DNA of 64,000 nucleotides, taken from assembly GCA_030770535.1 (NCBI GenBank), contig JASVEC010000012.1, positions 310,001 to 374,000 on the forward strand, written 5' to 3'. This document shows positions 33,451 through 45,376 of the stretch, one piece after another. A program made the position numbers and the translations under genes. Under the pieces are notes generated by a model. That model searched no databases. It worked only from the letters and a program-made list of their open reading frames with translations, and was not told the origin of the DNA. The DNA comes from Batkoa obscura. Taxonomy: Eukaryota; Entomophthoromycota; Entomophthoromycetes; Entomophthorales; Batkoaceae. The first letter of the stretch is position 1. Each line of letters starts with the position of its first letter.

Positions 33451-34597
33451 GAAGAATATACCATAAAATCTAGCTTGGTCCAAGTAATTGGACTGGAAGG
33501 ACCACAAAGTAACTTAACAACGTACAAATGATATTGTTAAAAAACAAATTTTATACTTGTAGAAAGTATATAAACAATTGGATTTTTCCCTCTGGGATCT
33601 CTTCTCATTGAAATTTTTATTTATTTATATTCATAAACAAACTATGCCTTTAAACATATTAAGTTGGCTTAGTCAATCTAGTTCAATGTACTTTTATCTT
33701 ATTTTTGTTTAGGAAGGCTTTAAAACTTCCCCTTTTCATTGGTCAAGCATTGAATTTATCTTGCGCTACCTTATACCAACTTTTCAGTTGGTATGTCAAT
33801 GGAATTAAGGGATTCAAAGCTCTTGAGATATATGTATATGTGACTATCACTCAGCTTTATTATCCGATATTCCAGTAACTAACGAAATTATATTGAAAAG
33901 GGCATAAATAGTATATTTAATGTAATTTTTAATTAATTATACTATTGAGCTAGTCAATGAGAAAAGTAAGCCACCCTACATATATTTCCAAAGCTTTCTA
34001 TAATTTAATCATTATTAAAATAAAATGTATTGATATTTTATTAATAACTATTCTAATAACATTTAGAACAAATTTAATTTAATGACAATTTGATTAACCC
34101 TTATTTATATTAACTTATTGTACAATTAGATCAATAGTAATATAGGTATAGTTAAACTCATTAAATTATAGTGGTGTTTACAACAATTATTTTTTATAAT
34201 TTAGCTTAATTTATTTTCATTATCCCTATAAATAATTAAGATAAAAATACAATTGGCATCAAAAAACTGGGCTATTTAAAAAAAGCATAACAAACCTAAA
34301 AAAAAATACCCGTTAGCCAATTTAGTTTAGTCAAAAAAGATAGAAACTTCAAATAGTTAAAATTGATTGGTTGTTTTACTAATTTTCACTCAAGTGAAAC
34401 AAAAAAGGATGAAAAAATAAAAAGATCAAACTTTTTAAATAGTTTTAAAATAAATAGAAATTGAGTAAGTTTAAGAAATTAACTATGGCACTGAGTGAGT
34501 CGTTTTCGAAATATTACTATATCATCAATTAGTTATCAATTTCTTTCTTTATTTTTTTAATTGTTTATTTCTCATTTTATTTTCAATATTTATTTGA

Positions 34598-36083
34598 ATG
34601 AGTTTAATAGGTATTTATTATTATATACTTAGTTTAGTTACATCTTCTAAATAATTCGATTAGATCAACCTGATGGTCAACTTGTTAGTGATGATGGTAT
34701 TATATTAAGTAATACAATTATAAAGGATCAAATGATACCTTGTCCAGGTAACTTAATATTATAATAATAATTGATATCTGTATTGATAATTAAATAGTTA
34801 ATACATCGATGGCATTATATATAATAATATTATGTATATTATCATTTATATGGATTAATTATAGATTTTTAACAACTTATGGTATTAATGATATAAAATC
34901 AATTGGAGTAGGAGTAGTACGAAATATAAGTAGACAAAATAGTAATGAAACAATAGATGAACAAATACAATATAATAATTCAAGTGAAGAGTTTCCAATT
35001 CGAAAAAAAGAAATCAATATCAAACCCTTATTAAGATTGTTTATATTATTATGTTGTAATTTATCTTTAATATTATTAATATTACACTTATTATCTTCAT
35101 TTCATCAAAGTTATTTAAAATGTAAATTAAGGTATTCATGGATATTTCCTTATTTAGAAGATTCTTTTAATCCCCATCCATCTATTAATCGTAATAATCA
35201 TATTGATAGTTTGTTGTTAATTTATTCAAAGGATATTATGATGCAAAATATTTTATATGCTTCTTCTATGTTATTTGATTTTTCTAGGGCTTTTTTAATT
35301 ACTGCTTTAGTTTTATTTATCTTTGATTTTCCAGCTTCAATTTATCGTAGATTACCAACTAATTTATTTAAAACATTTTTATTATCTTGGAGTACTTGGT
35401 TATCAAAATTAGGTTATATTTATGCCCCTTTATCAATATTAGCTATGATATTAATACGTATCTTAGCTTATAATAGTCACAGTTTATATTCTGTATTAAT
35501 ATCTCAATATTTTTTAGATGCAGAATTTATGTCAATTTGTTTAATTATGTTATTTTGTTGCTTTTATTTTTTAAAACGTAAATTTAGAAAAGAGAATGCC
35601 AATTTACCAATAACTGTTCGACAATATTCTAATTCTAATTCTACAATTTATTATAATTCATTAATGCAACCTTTGATATCTAAAGAAAATATCACTAATT
35701 ATATATTAGAAACATTGATTATATTAATTATATTTTGTTTATTACATTCTATTTCTAATGTGTTATTTTATTATAATTTATCCCAATTAAATAATAATAA
35801 CATTTATTCTCCATGGGTATTAAGTTTATTAAATTGGTTTCAATATTTTTCATTACCTTGGATTAATATATTAATTATATTATCAATTTATCCAAGAGAA
35901 GATTTACATTTAAAAAGTCAATTATATATGGAAAGTATGAAACCAATATTAGATAGTAATTTAAGATCTAATTCAAATCAAAATCAATTAATATCAGAAA
36001 CAGTAACTTATATACCTCCACCTAATAATTTATTATTACAACAACATCAAGATCCTATTTCAGAAAAGAGTAGTTTACAATCT

Positions 36084-36134
<51 letters not shown>

Positions 36135-37574
36135 TACAACAATAATAATAATTATAACAATAATAATAATTATAACAATAATAATAATTATAACAATAAT
36201 AATCTTGATAAAATACCTGTAAAAATGGATCATCAAAAATCAGATATATCGGCTGTGGTTCCATTAAAAGAAGCAGAAGATTCTACTCCTCAACTTAATC
36301 CCATATTAAATAATACAAGACAACTTGATTATGAACAAACAGATATATCAACAGATACTACTAATATTAATGGTCAAAAAATATTAGCTGAATCAGATTA
36401 TTATTTAGCAGATTATCAAGAAACTTCAGTATCAGAAATATCTAAAGACAATGATGGGGATACTATACAATATAAACAAAGTAAAGATTCAGGTTATAAT
36501 GAAAATGAAATACAAATAGAAGCCAATATACCAATTTATCATTTATCACAAGAATTAATTGCTAATTCCGATTACACAAGTGAAAGTGAACGCTCCTTTT
36601 TAAATAAAAGTACTGGATTATTACCAAATAATAATAAAGGATTAAATCAAACACCGCCTAGTATTAATGTAATATCCGAACAAGAATCTTTACAAGAAAT
36701 TAATCAAATGTTAAGTGAAATGGAAAGGGGAACTTCTACAAGTACATTACAAGCTTCGTTTTATATGAGAGATTCATTAGATAAAGGTAAAAGAGTTGGA
36801 CAATTAGAAGATATTCAAGATGATGAAGAAGAAGAAGAAGAAATAATGGAACAAAATAAGATTGAAGAAATTAATACTGAAAATACGGAAGAAGTAGGCG
36901 AAGATATAGCTACTACTACGAATACAAATACGAATACAAATACTCCAATGATAGAAAAGAATATAATTAATCAAATTGATCAAGAAGAAATTAAAAAAGA
37001 ACGGGTTAAATCTTATATTGAACAAGTACAAAGAGCAACAAAATTAATGTCTACTGGAGCTGATATGGGGACTACAACATCTACTTCTTTTATTTCAAGT
37101 TTAGATTCTAGTAGTACAGTTGATTCTAATTTACCTAAATTAAATACCAAATTTTCACCTATATTATCTGAAAATGGTAGTAGCTTATTAAGTCCAAATC
37201 AACCAAGACCAACTTCAATGTTTAATAATACTAATTTAAGACCCAATCATAAACGATTAAGTTTAGGATTATCACCAAGACCAATGGGTAATTATGAATC
37301 TTCACCCAATAATTCACCTAGTATATCCAATCCTTACCAAGGTTCTCCATCTACATTTGCTAGTAAAAAAACAAATACACCACCTTTTCAATCTCCTATG
37401 ATATTAAATTTACCTAATGATTCTCCAAGAACTGAATATTCATTGAAAACTACAACGCCATATGTGACCCCTAAGATGAGTGGATTAGGTAATAATCAAA
37501 CTGCATCAAGATCTGCTAATAATTTATTGTTACCAAAATCACCCTTAGTTGAAAGATCAGCATCAGAACAATGA
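34598..37574 (+). CDS. Unidentified seven-span membrane protein with long Asn/Ser-Pro tail
   Basis: Three exons: a 13-nt first exon (34598-34610, MSLI plus one base), 34664-34747, and 34798-37574, giving about 957 residues. A short N-terminus with DQPDGQLVSDDG and CPVN is followed by hydrophobic helices MALYIIILCILSFIWINYRF, LLRLFILLCCNLSLILLILH, SMLFDFSRAFLITALVLFIF, SKLGYIYAPLSILAMILIRI, SICLIMLFCCFYFL, ILETLIILIIFCLLHSISN and a last one ending LPWINILIILSIYP: seven, as in a receptor. The ~530-residue tail has a poly-Asn tract with N4-5YN repeats (residues about 470-510), acidic runs, and a Ser-Pro/Thr-Pro-rich end suited to proline-directed kinases. No similarity to the other receptors here and no family recognised. 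An orphan receptor or transporter-like sensor is a guess. Confidence 0.7.
36086..36204 (+). repeat. AAT/AAC trinucleotide tract coding poly-Asn
   Basis: A run of AAT codons followed by four copies of a (TAC/TAT)AAC AAT AAT AAT AAT-like unit inside the seven-span gene; translated as poly-N with regularly spaced Y. Likely length-variable between strains. Confidence 0.9.
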
Positions 37575-37916
37575 ACATTAAGTATTTTTTTTAAATATAA
37601 TAAATTTATTAGTATTAATATTATTTTCTTATTTTATATCGTTTTATTTTGTATTTTATTATTGGAGTTAAATAAATAAGAAATAATTAGAAATTTATTT
37701 TAGGTTCTTCAAATAGAAAATGAAAATAATTCATTTAATGGTAATAAATTAGTGGCTAAGAATTTATTACGAATTAAGTAATAGAAATAATTAAGAACAA
37801 AAATAGGATAAAAAAATAAAAAATATTTTTTTTTAAATTTAAAAACAATAGCAAAATAAAAATAAAAATAAAAATAAAAATAAAAATAAAAATAAAAATA
37901 AAAATAAAATAAAAGT
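37575..37916. promoter_or_regulatory. Intergenic/promoter of GGA gene with (AAAAT)n
   Basis: 342 bases between tandem genes. The last ~60 bases before the GGA start codon are an almost pure AAAAT pentanucleotide repeat (about 37854-37911, some eleven units), so the 5' leader would be repetitive and A-rich. Confidence 0.6.
37854..37911. repeat. (AAAAT)n microsatellite abutting a start codon
   Basis: About eleven tandem AAAAT units ending 5-6 bases before the ATG at 37917. A shorter, less pure version precedes position 43680. Confidence 0.9.
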
Positions 37917-40622
37917 ATGAGTGCATTAGAAACCTTAGGTACATTTTTAGGTTTACCAGTAGGTATACCTAATGATGAAAGATTAACATTAATGGTTGGT
38001 AAGTAAATAATTTTTTTAAATCCATTAAATCAATTAGAAAGAATTAAATTCTTCATTAATGATAACATTCAATTCTTTATAACCAATACTAATGTTTACG
38101 TCCCTTCAAAAATAGAACGTGCATGTGATATTCGATTAATGGAGCCAGATATGGCCTTAAATTTAGACATTGCCGAGTATATTAATAAAAAAAAACAAAA
38201 CATGTAAGTAATATTCCATTAAAAACAATTAGTATAAATCTTATTGAAATTCACTAATGAAATTCATCAATAGCCCTCATGACGTCTCGGAATATTTAGT
38301 TCAATTGATTAATAATAGAGATCAAAAAGTGGCCATGTTGGCTTTGATTGTAAGTTCAGTTTTAATTTTTTTTAAATAATAATTAGCCTTAATCAACATA
38401 GAAACAATATTAAGAATTAATTTAAATTATTATTATTATTATTAATATTAATCGATCTTTAATTTAGTTATTAGATACTTGTATACGAAACTGTGGTTAT
38501 GCATTTCATTTACAAATTGCAAGAAAAGAATTTTTAAATGAATTAGTCAAAAAATTTCCAGAAGTACCACCAGTAAGTTTTGAATATTAATTTTAACTAC
38601 TTTTCTTAAATTAAATTACAATTTAACAATATAATGAAATAATCAATTACTCATTTTCTTTTTTATATTCATATAAACTCAACAGCCTTTTCCAACATCG
38701 GTTCAAATTAAAATATTAGAATTTATTAATGAATGGAAATTGGGTCTTTGTTCTCAACCTCGTTATAAACAAGATTTTAGAAAAATATCGGAATTGCATA
38801 ATATTTTAATATTTAAAGGTAAACAAAAAAACAGATAATTAACAATAATTGTTACTTATTATTTTAATTTGATATTAATACTTTATATAAAGGATATAAA
38901 TTTCCTAATGTCAAACAAGATCGAGTATCTACATTAGTAACAAAACAAGTAAGATTTTTTTTTTTGAAATTAATTGTTGAGATCGATAAAGGATACTAAT
39001 TTTATAATAGGCATTCTGTTCCGCTGAAGAATTAGAAGAAGCAGATAAAGAAGCATTATCAGCGGTAAGGCACAATAATAATGAATTTTGATTATTAATT
39101 TAATTTTTAATATAAAGAAATTACAAGAACATATACGACGAGGCACCCCAGCCGATTTAGTTAAAGCTAATGAATTAATGAAATTATTATCGGGTTATGT
39201 AAGAATTTAATAATAATAATAATAAACTTAATATCAATATAATTAGGAAATTGAAAAACGACCAAATTATCAATCTTTAGTTGAAAGGCAATTATTAAAT
39301 GTACAAAGATCAATCGAAACATTAAGTGAAAGATTAATTCCTGGAATGGAATTTGATCGTGGGATTCAAGTAATTTTTATTATTATTGTTATTATTTTAT
39401 TCAATTGATATTGATTATTTTAATTATAGGAATTATATAATGAATGTTCTTCAGCACAAGTAAGAATTCAAAAATTAATATTAGAAGAAGAAGAAGGAGA
39501 ACATGCTAGTAAGTATCATGAAAATTATTTTTAGTTATTTTTATTTTATTATTTAATATTTTATTATTATTTAAGATCGATTATTTGAATTAAATGATAA
39601 ATTAAATGAATTAAATCAACAATATGAAGATGCAAAAAAAGGTATATTTGATCATAATCCAATTTATTTTGAAGATCATATAAGGTAATTTATTAACATT
39701 TATATTAATGTTAACATCATATATATTAACTGAATAAATAATTAAATAGCATGGAAAGATCTGAAATAACAAATAACAACAATAACTACAATAATAACAA
39801 TAACAATAACAATAACAATAACAACAACGATAATCAAAAAGAAGTTGAAGCCCAACAAATATCTTTAATTGATTTAGGGGATGATTTTATGAATAACAAT
39901 AATAATACTTTAGATCCTTTACAATATCAATCTAACAAAACAGAAACATCAATACCTTCTACTTTAAATTTTATGGATAGTTTAGAAGGATTAAGTTTTG
40001 GTTCTATTGCTTCAAGTAATTCAATTACCCCAGCACCAAGTACACCACAACCTGTTTTATTACAATCTAATAATACTTCCCCCAAATTATCAGATAACGA
40101 GGAATCTCCAATGAATAATAATAATAATCCTAATTTAAATAATTTTAATACAAATTTATTGGAAGATAATGGATTAATTGGAAATGAGAGTAATGAAGGA
40201 ATGAATAATGGTGAAGTTAAACAAAAGAAAGTATTAGAAAATGAATTTGTACGAATAATGACTACTTCTTTTGTACAAGAAAATATAGTATTTATCCAAT
40301 TTAATTTTAACAATTTATCGAATTTCAAAATGGAACAATTAGATTTTAAATTAGCTGTACCTAAAGTAAGTTAATATATTTATAAATAATTTAATAACTA
40401 GTATAATAATATATATTTTATTAATAATACTTTTTTTAGGGTTTAAAAACAGTTATCTCAGGAATTAGTGGTACTTATTTATTACCTAAAATAGGCCATG
40501 TATCTTTACCAGTGGAAATTTATTTTAACAATAATTTAAATGAAGTGAAATATCGCTATATATTATCCTTTCAATTAAATTCAAAACAATATACTTTTCA
40601 AGGAGAAGTTAAAAACTTTTAA
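37917..40622 (+). CDS. GGA: GGA-type clathrin adaptor (VHS-GAT-GAE)
   Basis: Monomeric Arf-dependent adaptor that packages cargo at the trans-Golgi for endosomes. About ten exons. VHS domain: KIERACDIRLMEPDMALNLD, then VAMLALILLDTCIRNCGYAF, HLQIARKEFLNELVKKFPE and FKGYKFPNV. GAT domain: AFCSAEELEEADKEALSA, IRRGTPADLVKANELMKLLSG, RPNYQSLVERQLLNVQRSIE. An Asn-rich linker (39775-39835) includes the acidic LIDLGDDF, which resembles a clathrin-box-like motif. The C-terminal gamma-ear domain (EFVRIMTTSFVQENIVFIQF to the end) is split by one intron. The first intron is ambiguous: ending at about 38040 or at 38114 both keep frame, differing by about 25 residues before ERAC. In family order the short KIERAC version matches metazoan GGAs best. 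Confidence 0.87.
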
Positions 40623-40773
40623 AATTTTGTATAAAAAAAATATAAAATATATAAAAATGCAATAAAAAAAGAAAATGTATTTGTTTTTTTTTTGAATTCT
40701 TTTAATGTATTACTATCTTGATTGAATTTTCTATTTTTATTTAATTTTAATGATATTAATAACGAAATATTAT

Positions 40774-41391
40774 TTATTGTTTTAATTCCTCTACCACTTT
40801 ACATAGTCCTTTAAACAATAATTCATGTTCTACCAAATGAATTCTAGTTTCTAAATCACTCAATGTATCCTCTACTAAAATCTTTACTTTTTCCATAATA
40901 ATAGGTTCCCCTTGATCCACTTCTTTAATAACTCGATGAACCATAACACCAGTATATTCAATTTCCCCATTTTGAAAAGCGTTATAAGCTCTTTCAATTG
41001 CTTTAGCTCCATCAAACTGTCCTGGCAAAGCAGGGTGAAGGTTAATAATAGGTAAACTGGATGGTAATTTAGTTAAAAACTCAGCGGACAAAATGTGCAT
41101 AAAACCAGCTAACACAATGATATTTGGTTTATAAGAAAGAACTAAATCAGCTAAAGCTAAATCATAATCTACTCTCGTGAGATTTTGATCTTTATACGAT
41201 TTTAAAGTTAATACTGAAGTTGGAATATTATGATTGTTTGCTCTTTGTAAACCATAAGCATTACTACGATTGGAAATCACACCACAGATAGAAATGGAAG
41301 GAAGTTCTTGATTAATAATAATTTTATCAATCAATGCTTGTAAGTTACTTCCACTACCAGAAATTAAAACTAATACTTGAAGTGAAGACAT
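40774..41391 (-). CDS. ADE8: Phosphoribosylglycinamide formyltransferase
   Basis: Cytosolic GAR transformylase, third step of de novo purine synthesis: moves a formyl group from 10-formyl-tetrahydrofolate to GAR. Intronless, 205 residues, the length of stand-alone enzymes (E. coli PurN 212, yeast Ade8 214). The phosphate loop is SGSGSNLQAL (residues 11-20). The catalytic set is present: N117 and H119 in INLHPALPG, and the aspartate D159 in VDQGEPI; the substrate loop has GVMVHRV. A single-function protein as in fungi, not the animal trifunctional form. It converges on the GGA gene with about 150 bases between stops. Confidence 0.95.
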   Translation of the reverse strand: MSSLQVLVLISGSGSNLQALIDKIIINQELPSISICGVISNRSNAYGLQRANNHNIPTSVLTLKSYKDQNLTRVDYDLALADLVLSYKPNIIVLAGFMHILSAEFLTKLPSSLPIINLHPALPGQFDGAKAIERAYNAFQNGEIEYTGVMVHRVIKEVDQGEPIIMEKVKILVEDTLSDLETRIHLVEHELLFKGLCKVVEELKQ

Positions 41392-43819
41392 GGTGTTTTA
41401 CTTTTTATTTATTGAAAATGAAAATGAAGCAATTTTTTTTTAGTTTACTAAAAATTGGAAGTGGATTTCCAGTTTTGAAAATTTAGAAATTTGACTCATA
41501 AAAAATTCTAGTGTTCAACTTTTTGTCATTTGATATTTCAATTTCGTTAATTTTAGAAACTTAATGTGATATAATCAAATAAATAAACAAGTATAAATGA
41601 GTATAATAATAACAAATTTTTGAAAAGTTGAATGTTAGTACCATTTAATTATACTGAAAGTTTTAATTTAATATCATAAAGTAAATATAATTGTTTTCTA
41701 CTATAATATCATTTATAAAGGATGTTTTCATATTTTATATCTAATAACAAGCGACCAAAAAATTAGCATAAAAGGAATTTCTTATTATTCTATATAATTG
41801 TCAAAACTAAACTTTTTTAATGTATTTGAATGCTTAAAATAATTGCTATGGTATTAAGACAACAACTAACTGTCTCACTGTTAAATTGAATCTAGCTTAT
41901 CTTTAAATAACTAACTTATTAGACTATTCTTTTATATTTTTACCATAAAAATAGCTGCAAACTACAGCTCAATTGATTGCTAAACAGGCATCAATAAATT
42001 AAACCACTTAAATAATCTGCAAAAGGTTTTTTGCAAACCAAGGATTAATTGTTGTATTGATGAAAAAAATCGAGAATGAATCCAAATTCAATTTTTTCAA
42101 CTTTAAAAAATCAGCTTTATTATTTAATCATTTAACAATCTACACGAAATATCATATACTATAGGATCTCAAGTCCTTCAGTAAAGTCTAGTTTTTGCTT
42201 GAAGGAAATTAATTCTGTAGGAGCACCAAGGCATAAGATGATAACGATGTTATTTGGTTTTTGGTATCGACTTAGTTCCTGACTTTTAATGTCCTCGCTC
42301 TGGCAAATTTATCTAGTGCATAGGCAATTTTGTGGAATCAGTAAGAGCTGATTGTTATTTGTCGATCGGGTAGATGTGTTTGAGCTAATTAAGAAGGTTT
42401 GGAAAGGAACTGAGATGTGATTTCTTTGTTTAATTGCATTATAATAATGTTAATTAAACTATCATTAGATTTTAATCTAATTTTAGCTATTTATAGTTCA
42501 ATCAATAAAATGTATTTGAAAATTTTAAGCTATTGTATTCCATAAGGGCACAGCTAGTCAGGCTTTTGTGAATTCAGGCGAGTGTTATGATGGCTAACAC
42601 GGAGATGCTGGGCTAATGATTGTCTGATGAAGACATTATGCTACCTATCCGTACTTTAGCTTAGATTTTCAAATCTATAAATCATACAATATAGATTTAA
42701 AAAAAGAATATAGAAGTAAATTTCAATCTTATTAATCAATTACTTCGTAATAGTTATATCGGATTTTATAGTTTGTGTTGTAGTATGGTATAATTGATGT
42801 TTAGGAGGAAAGTAAATTAAAGATATATTAATTGATAAGGTTAAATTTAAAGCGGGATGTGGTGGAAGTGAATGTTTTTAAACTTTTTTTAAAATGTAAG
42901 TTATATATACAATTTTAAGCTAGATACTAGCTTTTTTGTTAACGTTATGATTATTTGATTACTGTCAAGTTTTTTATCCTTAATTACTGAAGCTATTCCT
43001 CCCTGTTTTCATAGGAGTAAATCATTTCTGAAGTTTAAGTTTGTACTATGTTTGCTATTGTTGGTACAATCCTAAAGATAATGTGACGATATAGCATTAG
43101 TGGATTGTACCACATAAAATGTAGTTATGAATCGTTATTGCAAGAGTTACGGTCAGGTTAGAGGCATTTGATACTAAATGGGATAAGCCATAAATCGCGG
43201 TTTCTTTCATTGTCAATGACATTAGTGAGAAGTACCTCCTTATGTAAACCTTTAATTAGCCTTATACAATTTGGGACTAAAGTATGAAACAATTCCTCAT
43301 ATACTGCACTTCAGAGGTAGTTTTATTATTTTAGAATGAAGCTTACTTTTCCCCAAAGGTAGCTTTATGTTTTTAAAACGAAGCTTGCCTTTGGTCCTGG
43401 TTTAGCAATTTACTCTTTATGAATATGACAACTCTACCCATTAAGTTAATAAACTTATAACTAACCGTCCGTCTAATCCGCTTTGTTTGTAGGTTCATAT
43501 TACCATTGTTTTTATAATTGCTACTATTTTTGAATGCTTAGCTTGGGGTTTGAGCATGTCTGCTCTTGAAATTGGCCAATCCTGCTGCTGAATTAGGGTC
43601 TTTTGTGTTTTTTTATATAAAGTATTAAATAAAAATAAAAGTAAAAATAAAAAAATAGTTTTTATAAAGAAATAAACTACTATGTTATCTCATAAAAATA
43701 ACTATATAAATATCATTACTGCAAGCTTACTCCCAGAAGCTAATAGCTTTTGTAGTTTAAAAATCAAAAATTCCATAGGAGGATTCAATAAATCGGATCT
43801 ATTTTTAATTTCAAATAAT
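41392..43819. other. 2.4-kb stretch with higher-GC, coding-like islands
   Basis: No intact gene. The 42.15-43.5 kb part is visibly less AT-rich than other spacers. On the minus strand it has short coding-like islands: one ending at about 42167 (CLGAPTELISFKQKLDFTEG, then LEIL stop) and one around 43095-43225 (SLMSLTMKETAIYGLSHLVS). Neither connects to a start or a clear splice pattern. This may be a decayed gene or element. The family is not identified. Confidence 0.4.
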
Positions 43820-44109
43820 TTAAGTATGACTAGTTTTTGGACCTCGGAAACGATATCTCATATTTAACTAAATATCATAAAAAGTATTAACCCCTAATTT
43901 CTAAAATCTACCTAATAATAAATCATCAAACTTACCAAAGACCTTTTGCATTCGGTATAAGCTTTACGAATAGCTAAACATTCTTCATCAATCAAATGAG
44001 CGTTTTCTTTTTCAAAACATTTTTGAATTGGATAGCCAAATTTATCCATGCATTCACTCTTTTGCATACATTCAATTAATTCTTCACGGATATCTTCACA
44101 GGTGGGCAT
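43820..44109 (-). CDS. PET191: Cytochrome c oxidase assembly factor COA5/Pet191
   Basis: Small twin-Cys mitochondrial intermembrane-space protein needed to assemble cytochrome c oxidase. Two exons; total about 81 residues. The first reads MPTCEDIREELIECMQKSEC, then GYPIQKCFEKE and EECLAIRKAYTECKRSL. The second, after an intron with donor GTAAGT at 43938 and acceptor at about 43869, gives LNMRYRFRGPKTSHT. Spacing of cysteines (C4, C14, C20, C31, C45, C55 by reading) and the final CKRSLLNMRYRFRG match the family's CKRS(M/L)LD.RSRFRG end closely. The unspliced reading would end five residues after SL, so the splice is needed. It shares a 186-bp divergent promoter with dynactin p25. Confidence 0.9.
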
Positions 44110-44295
44110 TGTTTATTGGAGTTCTCTATTTTTATTAAAATAAATCAAATAAAAGTAAAAGTTTTGAAACTTTAAATTTAAATTTAAAATCTTTTAAAAA
44201 AAATAAAGCGTGACATCAAAAAGAATGAAAATGAATCTAAAGTTTTAAAAATTGAAAATTACGTTTTTTTATAGAAATTGAGTTCAATATAAAAA
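44110..44295. promoter_or_regulatory. Divergent PET191/DCTN5 promoter region
   Basis: 186 bases separate two head-to-head start codons. AT-rich, with no motif I can name. Both promoters must fit here or overlap the genes. Confidence 0.5.
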
Positions 44296-45296
44296 ATGAG
44301 TAATAAAATTTCCCGAAAAAAAGAAGATTATAGGATAACTGTAATTAATAATAATATCAACTATCTAAATTGAAATTCAAAATTCCCTTTTATTTAGGAA
44401 ACGGGCGTGTTTTTACACAAAAGATCGTATGTATTAAGTCCAAATACTATCAATTCAACAGGAAAAGTAAGTTCCATTTTCTTTTAATAAAATAAAGTAA
44501 AATGAAATATTTTCAATTAATAGCTAATCAATGAATAGAACATTTTTTTAGAAGGAGTAACTATCCGGGCCGATATCTTATGTCGAGGTAGTTTAACTAC
44601 TTTATTTTTAGGAAGGTCTACTTTTTTTGAAAAAAATGTAACTATACGTCCACCATTTAAGTTTTATAAAAGGTAAATCAAATCAAATTAGTTTTTAAAG
44701 TAATTAGAAAATTCATAAGAGTAATTTAAATATAAAAGTTAAGGAATTTTTTAAGAGATGGAGTGAATAGAATGAGGTTAAATGGATTGAGGATTTATTG
44801 TATCTTTATTTAGGGAGTTTATCTATTCCCCAATAAAAATAGGAGATTTTGTTTATATTGGTGAAAATAGTATAGTTAACGCTATTTCAATTGGTAATAA
44901 TGTTAATATTGGTAAAAATTGTGTTATTGTAAGTATTATCCTTTCTTTTAATTCTATCAAATGTTCTATCATAGATTGTTTGTTTGATTATTTTTTGTAT
45001 TAATTTCAATTTACTTTGTTTAGGGTAGAAATAGTATTATAAAAAATTGTGTTAAAATACTAGATGATACAGTTATACCACCTGATGCTGTTATTTCTTC
45101 ATTTTCAATTATTTCTGGTTCTCCAGGTAGGTTTTTATTTTATTGTCATTTTTATAAGTTAAATAATTATTATTATTATTCATTAAAAAATATATTAGCT
45201 AAACAAGTAGGTGAATTATCGGATTTTACATCCAGTATATTTGAAAAAGAAGCTAAAGAGAGATATAATGAATTTTTAGCTACTTTTGAAAATTAA
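44296..45296 (+). CDS. DCTN5: Dynactin p25 subunit (DCTN5)
   Basis: Subunit of the dynactin pointed-end complex, which helps dynein bind membranes such as early endosomes. Six exons with frame-consistent GT-AG introns. Order: [134 protein letters not shown]; ending [11 protein letters not shown]. The isoleucine/glycine hexapeptide rhythm is that of a left-handed beta-helix, and RPPFK, KILD(D/N)TV and SG.PG are p25 landmarks. Usual family length (~185 residues). It converges on the Rgd2-like gene with 80 bases between stops. Presence implies cytoplasmic dynein transport, as in filamentous fungi. Confidence 0.92.
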
Positions 45297-45376
45297 GTTT
45301 TTATAATAAATTAATTTTATTAATGTATAATATAATATAATATAATATAATAATAATTATTTTATTAAGTTAATAA

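Larger units (their letters stand above)
32058..34597. other. Intergenic: microsatellite, MITE pair, dead PIP30 copy
   Basis: Directly after the receptor lies a TATTTTTTA-type repeat (32087-32130). A minus-strand coding-like island at about 32440-32640 (KEKQLKIEETKAREE) is charged and unassigned. MITE copies 9 and 10 bracket the PIP30 remnant. From 33450 to 34597 I see only AT-rich DNA, presumably including the promoter of the 34598 gene. Confidence 0.5.

Noticed and set aside
34484-34548. Start of the seven-span gene at an upstream ATG (MALSESF)
   Set aside because: That frame stops after 15 codons with no donor giving a good join; the ATG at 34598 with a GT-AG intron connects in frame to DQPDGQLVSDDG.
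36804-37031. Minus-strand Phe/Ile-rich frame
   Set aside because: Complement of acidic and Asn-rich codons of the seven-span protein.
43682-43867. 61-codon open frame on the plus strand
   Set aside because: It overlaps, on the opposite strand, the second exon of PET191, whose RYRFRG end is a family signature; the plus-strand frame has no features of its own.
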